From: Clostridium estertheticum
Lineage (GTDB): Bacteria; Bacillota; Clostridia; Clostridiales; Clostridiaceae
Direction of reading: 5' to 3'
DNA: 64,000 bases
Assembly (NCBI RefSeq): GCF_011065935.2
Contig: NZ_JAAMNH020000001.1
Location: 1,199,001 to 1,263,000 of the forward strand
Shown here: piece after piece, positions 34,213 to 43,187 of the stretch
Layout of the letters: each line of letters starts with the position of its first letter
Position numbering within the stretch: the first letter of the stretch is position 1
Program-made: the position numbers and the translations under genes
The notes under the pieces: model-generated
What the model saw: only the letters and a program-made list of their open reading frames with translations
Told to the model about the DNA's origin: nothing
The model's database searches: none

Positions 34213-34296
34213 ATTCAAAAAATAGAAAGTGAGGTGAATACTGGTTTTAAATTTAAATGGTTAGATATGTTTAGATATAAGAAACCAGGAATTATT

Positions 34297-35115
34297 ATGG
34301 ATAAAAAAATTAATGCTATGTATTTCAGTGCCACAGGTACAACTAAAAAAGTAGTATGTGGTATAGTAGAAAAAATATTAGGAGATATTGGTAAAGAAAT
34401 GATTTCAAATAATGTTGATTTTACATTACCGGGAGTTAGGCAAGAAACAGTATCTTTTAAAGAAGAAGATGTTGTCATTATAGGTGTTCCGGTCTATGCA
34501 GGAAGAGTCCCTAATGTATTATTAAAATATTTAAACTCGATTAAAGGTAATGGCGCATTAGCAATTCCTGTAGTTGTTTATGGAAACAGAAATTATGATG
34601 ATGCTTTAATAGAATTAAAAGAAATACTTGAACTAAACGGTTTTAGTGTTATTGCTGGGGGTGCATTTATTGGAGAACACGCATTTTCTAAAACGTTAGC
34701 TAAAAACCGACCAGATGCAGAAGATATGGACATAGTAAATGACTTTGCTAATCAAATACACACAAAAATAACAATTCAAGATAAAATTCAAGCTATATTT
34801 ATAAAAGGAAACAAACCTTATAGAAAACATTATATTCCTAAAAATGAACAGGGTATTGCGGTTGACATTAGAAAGGTTACTCCAAAAACAAATAGCAATT
34901 GCAATGACTGTAAAATTTGTGCAAATATATGTCCTATGGGTTCTATAGATTTTGAAGATGTATCTAAGTTAAATGGAATGTGTATTAAATGTGGGGCGTG
35001 TGTTAAAAAATGTCCAATGAATGCAAAGTATTATGATGATGAAGATTATTTAAGACATAAATATGAATTAGAAATTGGTTGCGGTTATCGAAGAGAACCA
35101 GAATTATTTATATAA
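34297..35115 (+). CDS. Flavodoxin-ferredoxin fusion (EFR1-type)
   Basis: The ATG at 34297, after AGGA, gives 272 residues; an upstream GTG at 34234 in frame is less likely. The N-terminus is flavodoxin-like (YFSATGTTKKVV, VYAGRVPNVLLKYL) and the C-terminus carries two 4Fe-4S motifs (CNDCKICANICP and CIKCGACVKKCP). Such proteins shuttle electrons in anaerobes; no partner is nearby. It begins 84 bp after the IscB-like gene. Confidence 0.85.
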   Translation: MDKKINAMYFSATGTTKKVVCGIVEKILGDIGKEMISNNVDFTLPGVRQETVSFKEEDVVIIGVPVYAGRVPNVLLKYLNSIKGNGALAIPVVVYGNRNYDDALIELKEILELNGFSVIAGGAFIGEHAFSKTLAKNRPDAEDMDIVNDFANQIHTKITIQDKIQAIFIKGNKPYRKHYIPKNEQGIAVDIRKVTPKTNSNCNDCKICANICPMGSIDFEDVSKLNGMCIKCGACVKKCPMNAKYYDDEDYLRHKYELEIGCGYRREPELFI

Positions 35116-35270
35116 ATTTAGATATTTAGGAGTCTATAGCAATAAAATGCAGAGGCGTGAAAGTGAAATAATGTCACTTAACGAGTCGTTAAAAATTATA
35201 AAGATTATGGATGGATTAAGGAAACAATGGGGATTAAAATATCCTATGGAATAAATTAATGGAAATGTTT

Positions 35271-35299
35271 AAAGGGAGTTCGCATTATGAACTCCCTTT
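35271..35299 (+). terminator. Hairpin after the flavodoxin-ferredoxin gene
   Basis: AAAGGGAGTTC pairs perfectly with GAACTCCCTTT around a 7-base loop. The T run is short, so it may be a weak terminator. The 155 bp before it hold only a 27-codon frame at 35171 without a known match. Confidence 0.5.
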
Positions 35300-35347
35300 G
35301 AATATTGAAACTATTAGTTGGGAAGTTACCATTTCCATCTATAATAC

Positions 35348-35726
35348 TTATTTTATATTTAACTGTTTTACTGGCCTTGCCTCAATATATCCTCTATATC
35401 CCATAGGAGCCAATTGAAATCTCGGGCCATCTTCATCCGCCCATTTAAAGCCATAAAGCTCGGGATTATAATTTTTCATAGTATCCCATAGTTCGTTTAT
35501 TGCTTCATCAAATTTTTCGTCATCATAAGGCTGCCCTTGAAATATCATCATTTTGCAGGGGGGAAGGTCTATTAAATCAAATCCTTCTGGGACTTCTCCT
35601 GCGTAACTTACGGGAACTTCTACGCCTTAAGTATATGATGAGGTGCCTGTTTTAATTAAGTTCTCAGGCATCCACATTCCGATAGGTTCGTAGATAGCTT
35701 CTTTAATACTAGAAAGCACTCCCCAT
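35348..35726 (-). pseudogene. GyrI-like effector-binding domain (AraC regulator C-terminus), truncated
   Basis: On the minus strand a frame from 35726 to 35348 gives a GyrI/AraC effector domain: IYEPIGMWMPENL, VPVSYAGEVPEGFDL, KNYNPELYGFKW and a GYRGYIEARPV end. A TAA at about 35627 interrupts it where glutamine is likely. The N-terminal part, including any DNA-binding domain, is cut off where the tipA repeat begins at 35727. Both faults mark it as dead. Confidence 0.7.
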
Positions 35727-35914
35727 AGGCAGCGGACTTGCACAAAAAATGGCTTACCTATTATTGGAGTGAGTATAGCAAGGAGGCACATGCTGGGCTT
35801 GCTCAAATGTATGTTGATGATGAAAGATTCACAGCGTACTATGATAAAGAACAACCTGGTACGGCAGCTTTTTTAAGAGATGCAGTTCTCATTTACACAG
35901 GTATGAAAAAATAA
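35727..35914 (+). repeat. 188-bp direct repeat, copy 2 (orphan tipA 3' end)
   Basis: This is the same sequence as 32137-32324 with 3 differences, in the same orientation and ending at the stop codon. No start of a tipA gene precedes it; instead it abuts the truncated GyrI pseudogene. It is thus a gene fragment left by a duplication or by a recombination event. Confidence 0.9.
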
Positions 35915-36010
35915 AAAAAAGGTTTCCATAGTTCAGAACTTGATGAAATTGTACGATAATAAAACAAACTAAAGTTATAATATATTTTCATTAAGGAAGG
36001 AGGGTTTTTT

Positions 36011-36880
36011 ATGGAAACAAGAGATATTAGAAAATTTTTTAGAATTGAGTGTAAAACACCAATTTGTACACAAATTTCTATTGTTAAATTTAATAATAAA
36101 ACGGTCACTACTGGAACGGGAAATATTTGTGTGGAAAATATCAGCTCTGGTGGTCTTAAGTTTCTGTATAGTTTAAACCTACCAGTAAGTGATATTATGG
36201 TTATTGAGTTTAAGGTGATCATTGAAGATATGAGCACTGCTTTTTATGGTAATATTGTGAGAAAAGAAGAAATTGATAGGGGTATATATAGATATGGAGT
36301 TCAGTTTGTTAATAAGGCTGATAATGATCATGAACAGTTCATAAGCAAGCTTAGTCAGTTAAATAAAGAGGGGATTTTAAGCAATTCTGCACTTTGCTCA
36401 TGTGATGGAGCAGATTGTATTAGAAAATATAAGGGGAAATTTAATAAAAGACTATATAAAAGATATAAGCTTAATAATAATTTTGTTGCAAAAATGAAAG
36501 TATACAAAATTAGTAATAAATCTGGCATATGGCAGTGGGTCACTATATTAATAGATAATATCTCACAAGATGGTATTCAATTTATTACTGACATCGAAGT
36601 ACCAATGGATGTGGATACACTTTTAGAATTTAGTATAGTTATTGCTGATATAAAAATTTATGCTAAAGGTTATGCGCTCTGGAGAGCAAAAGCTGAAGAG
36701 AATAAATATAGATATGGTGTGAAATTAGATATCCCTGATTCAGAAAAGGAAAAGATAGCTGGTATTTTAGAAGAAGTAGTGGATTTTTCTTTAGAAAAAG
36801 GATTATTAACACGAGAATGTTTTAGACTAAAGTTTAATTATCCAAAGCCTGAAGAACATGGCTTTGAGTGGTGGGTATAA
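36011..36880 (+). CDS. Protein with two PilZ domains
   Basis: The 289-residue protein has two PilZ-like modules. The first has RKFFRIE near residue 6 and ENISSGGLKF near residue 45; the second has KRLYKRYKL near residue 147 and DNISQDGIQF near residue 183. These match the RxxxR and D/NxSxxG motifs that bind cyclic di-GMP. A cysteine-rich link (CSCDGADC) joins them. It has its own GGAGG site and probably acts in cyclic di-GMP-controlled motility or surface traits; no partner is adjacent. Confidence 0.8.
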   Translation: METRDIRKFFRIECKTPICTQISIVKFNNKTVTTGTGNICVENISSGGLKFLYSLNLPVSDIMVIEFKVIIEDMSTAFYGNIVRKEEIDRGIYRYGVQFVNKADNDHEQFISKLSQLNKEGILSNSALCSCDGADCIRKYKGKFNKRLYKRYKLNNNFVAKMKVYKISNKSGIWQWVTILIDNISQDGIQFITDIEVPMDVDTLLEFSIVIADIKIYAKGYALWRAKAEENKYRYGVKLDIPDSEKEKIAGILEEVVDFSLEKGLLTRECFRLKFNYPKPEEHGFEWWV

Positions 36881-36924
36881 AAATAACAGGTTATGTTTAA
36901 GAATAGTGTTGATACTTGTATAGG

Positions 36925-36957
36925 ATTAAGGGAACCCAAAAATGGGTTTCCTTAATT
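36925..36957. terminator. Hairpin between convergent PilZ and response-regulator genes
   Basis: ATTAAGGGAACCC pairs with GGGTTTCCTTAAT around a 5-base loop. It may serve both strands, though neither side has a long T run. Confidence 0.55.
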
Positions 36958-37026
36958 ACAATTTAAAGAATGGTATTTACTCCATAGATTGCTTGGATTC
37001 CTCCTCCAATTTCTAGAACAGCAGTT

Positions 37027-37944
37027 TTAAATTAGTTTTTTAGCCTCAATATAAAGGGTCTTAATAAATTTTTTAATGTTAATGCGTGTAGGAGACATAC
37101 AGAGATCATCATTTGCAAGCTCCATCATTTTTTTTCTAACTTCTGCAAAGTGGAAATATTTTGAGGCATATTCTTCGAATTTAGGATTTGAATAGTCTGT
37201 GAGTCCTAGGGAAGCTAAATGGTTTAGGGATTGAAAAATTGCCCGTCTAATCCTTTGTTCAGAAGCTTTCATTTCCTTTTTTATATCATCTTGATTTCCA
37301 GAAACACTATTCTTTTTTGTAGCTAAATTTATAAAAATATCTTTTAATGAAGGAAATTCATGTCCAAGGGGTGTATCCTTTTCAAGCTCAAATAAGTATT
37401 CTAAAATATTTAATATATCTTTACTGCCACTTTCACTTATTAGGCCTATCTCAGTTAAGAGAAACTGTCCAGCAGTAAGAATATTTTTTTCGGAAGAGGT
37501 AGGCAAGTTTTTGTTTATTTGTGTTCCAGTTCCTAAAACACTTAAGGTCTCTTTAATATCATTAATGGATTTTTGTAGCTGCATGTGTGCAACTACTTTT
37601 TTAGTAATTCCAATGAATTCAAGTCTATTAATAGGTTTAGTAATATAATATTCAACCCCAAGGGCATAGGCGTTTCCTATCATTTCTTTATTTTCCACCT
37701 GGGAGATCATTATTATTTTTCCTTTAAATTCTGAGCCTAAATCTTTTACAGTATTTAGCCCATCTTTAATAGGCATTAACAAATCAATAATAAGTATATC
37801 TACTTTTTTATATGAAAGGAGATCAGAATCTACAGTAGAACCATTATCAGCCTCTCCCACCACTTCTCCAAGATCAAAATCTTCTATGATTTCACTTAAA
37901 ATAGAACGAACAACCTGGTCATCATCAATTATAAAAAATCGCAT
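37027..37944 (-). CDS. Response regulator with YcbB domain (GlnL-like)
   Basis: The 305-residue protein has an N-terminal receiver (phospho-Asp in ILIIDLLMPIKDG) and a C-terminal YcbB-type DNA-binding domain (RIRRAIFQSLNHLASLGL). In Bacillus GlnL with the kinase GlnK controls glutaminase and a glutamine carrier. It follows the kinase gene by 4 bp on the same strand, and the pair faces away from an amino-acid/dicarboxylate symporter gene at 39387. Confidence 0.85.
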   Translation of the reverse strand: MRFFIIDDDQVVRSILSEIIEDFDLGEVVGEADNGSTVDSDLLSYKKVDILIIDLLMPIKDGLNTVKDLGSEFKGKIIMISQVENKEMIGNAYALGVEYYITKPINRLEFIGITKKVVAHMQLQKSINDIKETLSVLGTGTQINKNLPTSSEKNILTAGQFLLTEIGLISESGSKDILNILEYLFELEKDTPLGHEFPSLKDIFINLATKKNSVSGNQDDIKKEMKASEQRIRRAIFQSLNHLASLGLTDYSNPKFEEYASKYFHFAEVRKKMMELANDDLCMSPTRINIKKFIKTLYIEAKKLI

Positions 37945-37948
37945 ATTA

Positions 37949-39229
37949 TCACCCTTTCTGAATTAAATTGCTTATTGGTAATTGAATAACAAATATTGTT
38001 CCAAGGTTTTCGCTATTATCTCGTGCTACTATAGTACCTTTAAGGTTATTTACTACATCTTTTATATAGGGCAGGCCCATGCCTGTGGATGGCTTCCCAG
38101 AATTATCATATTTAGTGGTGTAGCCTGGTTTAAATATAAGCTCTTTTTTATTATTAGGTATGCCACCAGCATCATCTGCAACTATAAACTCAATTAATTC
38201 ACGAGTTTTACTTATAGAGAGATTTATTGATCCGTCAATCTTTATTGCTTCTACAGAATTTGACACTAAATTATTAATAATAGAAAGTACTGTGTAGACA
38301 TGCATTGGAGGATAAACATCATTAATTACTGAATTGAATTCAATATTTTTATGTAATGAGTAAGAATATTTTTTATTTGTTTCAAGAATGATGCTAATTA
38401 TTTCATCAATTGTCATATAATCAGTAGAATTACCATCAGCTATCATCTTGGATAATCCTGCATAAATTCTTTGGTTATCTTTTTTTATTTCATGTACCTG
38501 ACCTGTAATACCCAATAATTTTTGGCTTAATTCTTTAACATTTAAAATAGTATCCGTATTTAATAGATTTTGGTAGAGAGTATAACAATCTCTAGTGATA
38601 TCTTCAGCATTTTGTAGTGATTTTCTTAATTGAACTGATTCCTCATATAAATTAGAAATTAATAATATCATATGAGAGTTTTGCCTTAGCTGCTTTTCTG
38701 CTAAATGTTTTGCTCTGTTAAGCATAACGATATAAAAGAAACTTAGGGTGAAAAAGCTTCTTATAAAGGATATTATAATAATTTCGCTAATCATAGTGAA
38801 ATTTATTGTGTTTCCTAAAATCAAATGTCTAACTAAAAGTTCCATCATGCTAGCAGTCATTTCTATTAAAACTGCAAAAAAACCAATTAATAGAGGACGA
38901 TGATGAATTTTATTTATCTTTGCTAAATAAAAAAGCAAAGAGTAAGTTACATAATAAAATAGGGAAGAAAAGTGTAATACCAATTCAGAACTAAAATGAA
39001 AACTGCCATTAAAATAGGAATCTAAAGTAATACGAAAGGCAACAACGAAAATTCCTACTAGAAAACCTGCTAGAATTGCAGGAATTTTACGAGTCCAAAG
39101 CAGAAACAAGAAAAATATTGGTATGCCCAGTCCTATTCTAAAACTGCCATGAAAGGGATAAAACTTGAGTTCACCGGCTAAAGTTACAATGATTGCTATA
39201 AAAATCAGAGTAAAATAATTATCTTTCAA
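37949..39229 (-). CDS. Membrane sensor histidine kinase (GlnK-like)
   Basis: The 426-residue protein begins with about six membrane helices (residues 5-165), followed by a helical dimerisation region and a C-terminal ATPase domain (NNLVSNSVEAI N-box, DDAGGIP G1 box, STGMGLPYIKD G2 box). The layout is that of the GlnK/YcbA kinases. The ligand is probably an amino acid carried by the symporter encoded divergently. Confidence 0.85.
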   Translation of the reverse strand: MKDNYFTLIFIAIIVTLAGELKFYPFHGSFRIGLGIPIFFLFLLWTRKIPAILAGFLVGIFVVAFRITLDSYFNGSFHFSSELVLHFSSLFYYVTYSLLFYLAKINKIHHRPLLIGFFAVLIEMTASMMELLVRHLILGNTINFTMISEIIIISFIRSFFTLSFFYIVMLNRAKHLAEKQLRQNSHMILLISNLYEESVQLRKSLQNAEDITRDCYTLYQNLLNTDTILNVKELSQKLLGITGQVHEIKKDNQRIYAGLSKMIADGNSTDYMTIDEIISIILETNKKYSYSLHKNIEFNSVINDVYPPMHVYTVLSIINNLVSNSVEAIKIDGSINLSISKTRELIEFIVADDAGGIPNNKKELIFKPGYTTKYDNSGKPSTGMGLPYIKDVVNNLKGTIVARDNSENLGTIFVIQLPISNLIQKG

Positions 39230-39386
39230 ATGAATTACACTCCTTGATGAAATTTATTTTTTTAAAAAGTCGGAATATTTATTTTGTAGCTTTGTGTAAG
39301 ATTATGTAGTTTTAATTATACAATCATATCAAGATAAAAAATAGATGAAAGTTTGAAATAATATATTTATTCAAGAAGGGGATGGA

Positions 39387-40673
39387 ATGTTCATGAAGAA
39401 AATTAAATTTACCTTAGCTATGCAAATTCTTATTGGTCTTATTTTAGGTGTTATTGTAGGAGCGGTATTTTATGGTAACCCAGCAGTGTCAACTTTCCTT
39501 AAACCTATGGGCGATATCTTTTTAAGGTTAATTAAAATGATAGTTGTACCAATTGTTTTCTCATCATTAGTTGTAGGTATAGCTGGTGTAGGAGATATAA
39601 AGAAAGTTGGAAAACTTGGTGGTAAGACACTTCTATATTTTGAAGTTATAACTACTGTTGCAATAGTTCTGGGTTTATTAATAGGAAATGTATTTCACCC
39701 AGGAACTGGTATAGATATGCATTCTCTTGTTAAAACAAGTATTTCAAGTTATGTTGATACTGCATCAACTGTTCAACATCACACTTTCGCAGATACCTTT
39801 GTAAATATTGTTCCAACTAATATTGTTAAATCCTTAGCTGACGGAGATATGCTTTCAATTATTTTCTTCTCAATTATGTTCGGACTCGGAATTGGGGCAA
39901 TTGGAGAAAAAGGCAAACCAGTTCTTCGACTTTGTGAAGGTATCGCGCAGGCAATGTTCTGGGTAACTAACCAAATAATGAAGGTTGCGCCCTTTGGTGT
40001 ATTCGCATTAATAGGTATAACAGTTTCCAAATTTGGTATTGCTGCTTTAATTCCACTTGCCAAATTAGCTATAACCACATACGGTGCTATGATATTCTTT
40101 GTAATAGTTATATTGGGATCAGTGGCTAGAATGGTTAATGTAAATATATTTTCCTTTATAAAACTTTTAAAGGAGGAACTAATACTGGCATATAGTACTG
40201 CTAGTTCTGAAGCAGTTTTACCAAAACTAATGCAGAAAATGGAGAAGTTCGGTTGTCCAAAGGCAATAGCATCCTTTGTTATACCAACAGGATATTCATT
40301 TAATCTAGATGGTTCCACTTTATATCAAGCCATAGCAGCGCTTTTCATTGCGCAACTATATGGAATTCACTTACCATTGCTTACACAAATCAATCTAATG
40401 GTTGTATTAATGCTTACTTCAAAAGGTATAGCAGGGGTTCCAGGAGTCTCCTTTGTAGTTCTTTTAGCCACATTAGGTTCTGTAGGGATTCCAATAGAAG
40501 GATTAGCCTTCATAGCAGGTATAGATCGTATCTTAGATATGGCAAGAACTGCTGTAAATGTAGTTGGTAATTCTCTCGCTTGTGTAGTTATATCCAAATG
40601 GGAGGGCCAATATAACCCTATAAAAGGAAATGAGTATATAGAATCAATGGATCAAATTGCAGTAAATAGCTAA
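39387..40673 (+). CDS. gltP: Glutamate/dicarboxylate:cation symporter (DAACS family)
   Basis: The 428-residue carrier has eight helices and the DAACS signatures: YSTASSEAVLP (serine-rich hairpin 1), FNLDGSTLYQ and ARTAVNVVGNSLA. It imports glutamate, aspartate or C4-dicarboxylates with protons or sodium. ATG 39387 and 39393 are both possible after AAGGGG. It is divergent from the GlnK/GlnL-like pair with a 157-bp shared promoter region, so it is the likely target of that system. Confidence 0.88.
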   Translation: MFMKKIKFTLAMQILIGLILGVIVGAVFYGNPAVSTFLKPMGDIFLRLIKMIVVPIVFSSLVVGIAGVGDIKKVGKLGGKTLLYFEVITTVAIVLGLLIGNVFHPGTGIDMHSLVKTSISSYVDTASTVQHHTFADTFVNIVPTNIVKSLADGDMLSIIFFSIMFGLGIGAIGEKGKPVLRLCEGIAQAMFWVTNQIMKVAPFGVFALIGITVSKFGIAALIPLAKLAITTYGAMIFFVIVILGSVARMVNVNIFSFIKLLKEELILAYSTASSEAVLPKLMQKMEKFGCPKAIASFVIPTGYSFNLDGSTLYQAIAALFIAQLYGIHLPLLTQINLMVVLMLTSKGIAGVPGVSFVVLLATLGSVGIPIEGLAFIAGIDRILDMARTAVNVVGNSLACVVISKWEGQYNPIKGNEYIESMDQIAVNS

Positions 40674-40691
40674 TGAAATTTAGCAACACAA

Positions 40692-40735
40692 AAAATAAAC
40701 CTTGCTCATTTTTTATGAGCAAGGTTTATTTTTAT
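40692..40735 (+). terminator. Terminator after the symporter gene
   Basis: AATAAACCTTGCTCAT pairs with ATGAGCAAGGTTTATT around a short T loop and is followed by TTTATATA. Confidence 0.9.
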
Positions 40736-40854
40736 ATATAATTATTATATTTCAATTTATGTTTGACATTTATGTTAAAATACAAAAGTAAAGCAATAAA
40801 AATAAACCTGTAGAATATAATAAGCACTTATACTTTTTGCTAGGGGGTAAGATT

Positions 40855-42903
40855 ATGGTTAAAGTAGTAGCAATTGTTACATTCGTTGTTTCAGCTGCAA
40901 AATTTTATGAAGGGCAATTAAAAGAGCTATTTGGAGATAGTATTGATGTTAAGTTGTTTTCATTTGAAGATAATTCAATTAATAAAATAATAAATGCTGA
41001 TGTAGTAATGGTATCAACATATTCAATTTATGAAACAGTAAAAAAGAATATTTCAGATGAATGTGAAATTGTAATTCCAAATTTAACTTTATCCAAAATT
41101 GTACTTAAACAAATTAAAAAAATACCGAGTGGAACAAAGTGTATGCTTGTTAATTCCAGTGCAGATATGTGCATTGATACTATTTCTTTGTTTAGTCAAT
41201 TGGGAATAAATCATTTAGAATTAATTCCTGTATACCCAGGAATCAATGAAATTCAAGAGCTTGATTTTGCAATAACACCTGGAGAATCAAAATTTGTTCC
41301 CAAGAATGTTAAGAAGGTTATGGATATTGGAGATAGAATTTTAGATACTAGTACTATAATTGAGATTGTACTAAAGTTAAAACTTGAATATTTATTAAAA
41401 GAAGACAAGTTTATAGAGTATTCTGATAGGGTTGCATCAAATGGCTATAGTTTAGAAGAATTAGCAGGTAAGACAAATAAACTTGAAAGCCAGTTTGATA
41501 TTCTGTTAAAAGTATTAGATGAGGGTATAATTGGGGTTAATGCTAATGGAATTATTTTTGCCTTTAATAATAGTGCAGAAAGAATTATTGGGAAAAGGAA
41601 AGATGAAGTTCTTGGAAAGCCAGTAATAGAAATTATTTCCGACATTCCTTTTAATACTGTTATAAATACATTAGAACCTATTAAGTCTAAATTGATAAAA
41701 ATAAATGATGTTTATATTGATTTAAACCTTGTACCCGTTATTAGTAAGAATAAATCAATTGGTGCATTTGCTATAATAAAAAAGTTTAAGGATGCCGAAT
41801 ATCGGCAGCAAAAATTAAGATTACAGTTATTAAATAGGGGATATAGAGCAAAGTACTCTTTTGAAGACATAGTTGGTGAAAGTCCAATAATTGTAAAAAC
41901 AAAACATATAGCAGAAAAAATGGCTAAAGCAAGTTCGCCTGTTTTGATTACAGGAGAAAGTGGTACGGGGAAAGAGCTTTTTGCCCAAGCGCTTCATATG
42001 AGTTCCTTAAGGAAAGAATTTCCTTTTGTTGCAGTTAATTGTGCTGCTATTCCTGAAAGTTTACTAGAAAGTGAACTTTTCGGATATGAGGAAGGTGCTT
42101 TTACTGGAGCAAAAAAAGGAGGGAAGCTTGGTTTATTTGAATTCGCACATATGGGTACTTTGTTTTTGGACGAGATAGAAGAAATGAGTTTTAACCTTCA
42201 ATCAAAACTATTGAGGATTTTGCAGGAGAAGGAAGTTACTCGTATAGGTGGAGATAGGGTTATCAATGTGGATGTAAGAATTATTGCTGCTACAAATGAA
42301 GATATAAAGGAACTTGTATGCAAGGGTAATTTCAGGAAGGATCTATATTATAGGTTGAATGTTCTACCATTAAATATTCCACCTCTAAGAGATAGGGGAC
42401 AAGATATACTACTTATCATGGAAAAGCTAAAACAGGATCTAGAAAGTAAGTTTCAACTTTCAGATGAAATTAAAAAAATATTTTTAGATTATACATGGGA
42501 AGGAAATATAAGAGAGCTTCGAAATTATATCGAATACTTAACATGTATTTCAGAGGGAGAAATAGCTGTTGAAGATCTTCCATTTAATTTATGCAATTCA
42601 ACAAGAAATACAACTGTAATAAACATCTATGAAAATACAGAATTTAAAGATTTTATAAATATGGTAGGGGAGAGGCTTAGCGATTATTTATTAGTATTAG
42701 AACAGTTAGCCATTTGCTACAAAAATCGAGTTGGAATAGGGCGCAGGGCAATCGCTAAGATTGCATGCGAGAAAAACATATTTTTAACTGAACCAGAAAT
42801 AAGGACAATATTTGTGAACTTGGAAAAATATAAAATGATAATAATATCTAAAGGTAGAGGTGGAAGTAAAATAACTGATTTAGGTCTAAAATTTCTACAA
42901 TAG
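40855..42903 (+). CDS. Sigma-54-dependent activator, PrpR/CdsR-like
   Basis: The ATG at 40855 after TAGGGGG gives 682 residues. The order is a PrpR-type sensory domain (about 1-190), a PAS domain (about 215-320), the AAA+ domain (GESGTGKE Walker A, GAFTGA sigma-54 contact loop, FLDEIEEM Walker B, WEGNIRELRNYIE) and a C-terminal DNA-binding part. Clostridial CdsR, of this type, turns on cysteine breakdown. A -24/-12 promoter lies 120 bp after this gene, in front of C-S lyase and D-cysteine desulfhydrase genes, so these are its likely targets. Confidence 0.88.
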   Translation: MVKVVAIVTFVVSAAKFYEGQLKELFGDSIDVKLFSFEDNSINKIINADVVMVSTYSIYETVKKNISDECEIVIPNLTLSKIVLKQIKKIPSGTKCMLVNSSADMCIDTISLFSQLGINHLELIPVYPGINEIQELDFAITPGESKFVPKNVKKVMDIGDRILDTSTIIEIVLKLKLEYLLKEDKFIEYSDRVASNGYSLEELAGKTNKLESQFDILLKVLDEGIIGVNANGIIFAFNNSAERIIGKRKDEVLGKPVIEIISDIPFNTVINTLEPIKSKLIKINDVYIDLNLVPVISKNKSIGAFAIIKKFKDAEYRQQKLRLQLLNRGYRAKYSFEDIVGESPIIVKTKHIAEKMAKASSPVLITGESGTGKELFAQALHMSSLRKEFPFVAVNCAAIPESLLESELFGYEEGAFTGAKKGGKLGLFEFAHMGTLFLDEIEEMSFNLQSKLLRILQEKEVTRIGGDRVINVDVRIIAATNEDIKELVCKGNFRKDLYYRLNVLPLNIPPLRDRGQDILLIMEKLKQDLESKFQLSDEIKKIFLDYTWEGNIRELRNYIEYLTCISEGEIAVEDLPFNLCNSTRNTTVINIYENTEFKDFINMVGERLSDYLLVLEQLAICYKNRVGIGRRAIAKIACEKNIFLTEPEIRTIFVNLEKYKMIIISKGRGGSKITDLGLKFLQ

Positions 42904-42908
42904 CTTAT

Positions 42909-42957
42909 AAATGGGTTAAATAGATTAATAATAAATCTATTTAACCCATTTATTTTA
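42909..42957 (+). terminator. Terminator after the sigma-54 activator
   Basis: AAATGGGTTAAATAGATT pairs with AATCTATTTAACCCATTT around a 6-7 base loop, followed by ATTTTAT. Confidence 0.9.
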
Positions 42958-43020
42958 TATAATATGGTTATTTATGAAGAGCTATTATGAATTCTACTGT
43001 AAACGGTATTATATTAACAT

Positions 43021-43036
43021 TGGCATAGTTATTGCT
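43021..43036 (+). promoter_or_regulatory. Sigma-54 (-24/-12) promoter
   Basis: TGGCATAGTTATTGCT fits the consensus TGGCAC-N5-TTGCW, with the invariant GG (43022-43023) and GC (43034-43035) 10 bp apart. A perfect palindrome GTATTTGCAAATAC follows at about 43051-43064, near the start site, and may be an operator. The first gene behind it starts at 43188. Confidence 0.7.
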
Positions 43037-43187
43037 TATTAGTATATTGTATTTGCAAATACGATAATAACAACATATGGACTTTAGAACAGCAAAAACA
43101 ATAATTAATGCAATTACCAAAGAGTAAAGCATGGAAAAGAAACAACGTGTTTATTAACATAAATCTAAAATAAAAAGGAGATTAAAA

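Noticed and set aside
35171..35254. 27-codon frame starting at 35171
   Set aside because: No clear ribosome-binding site, no family match and no conservation evidence.
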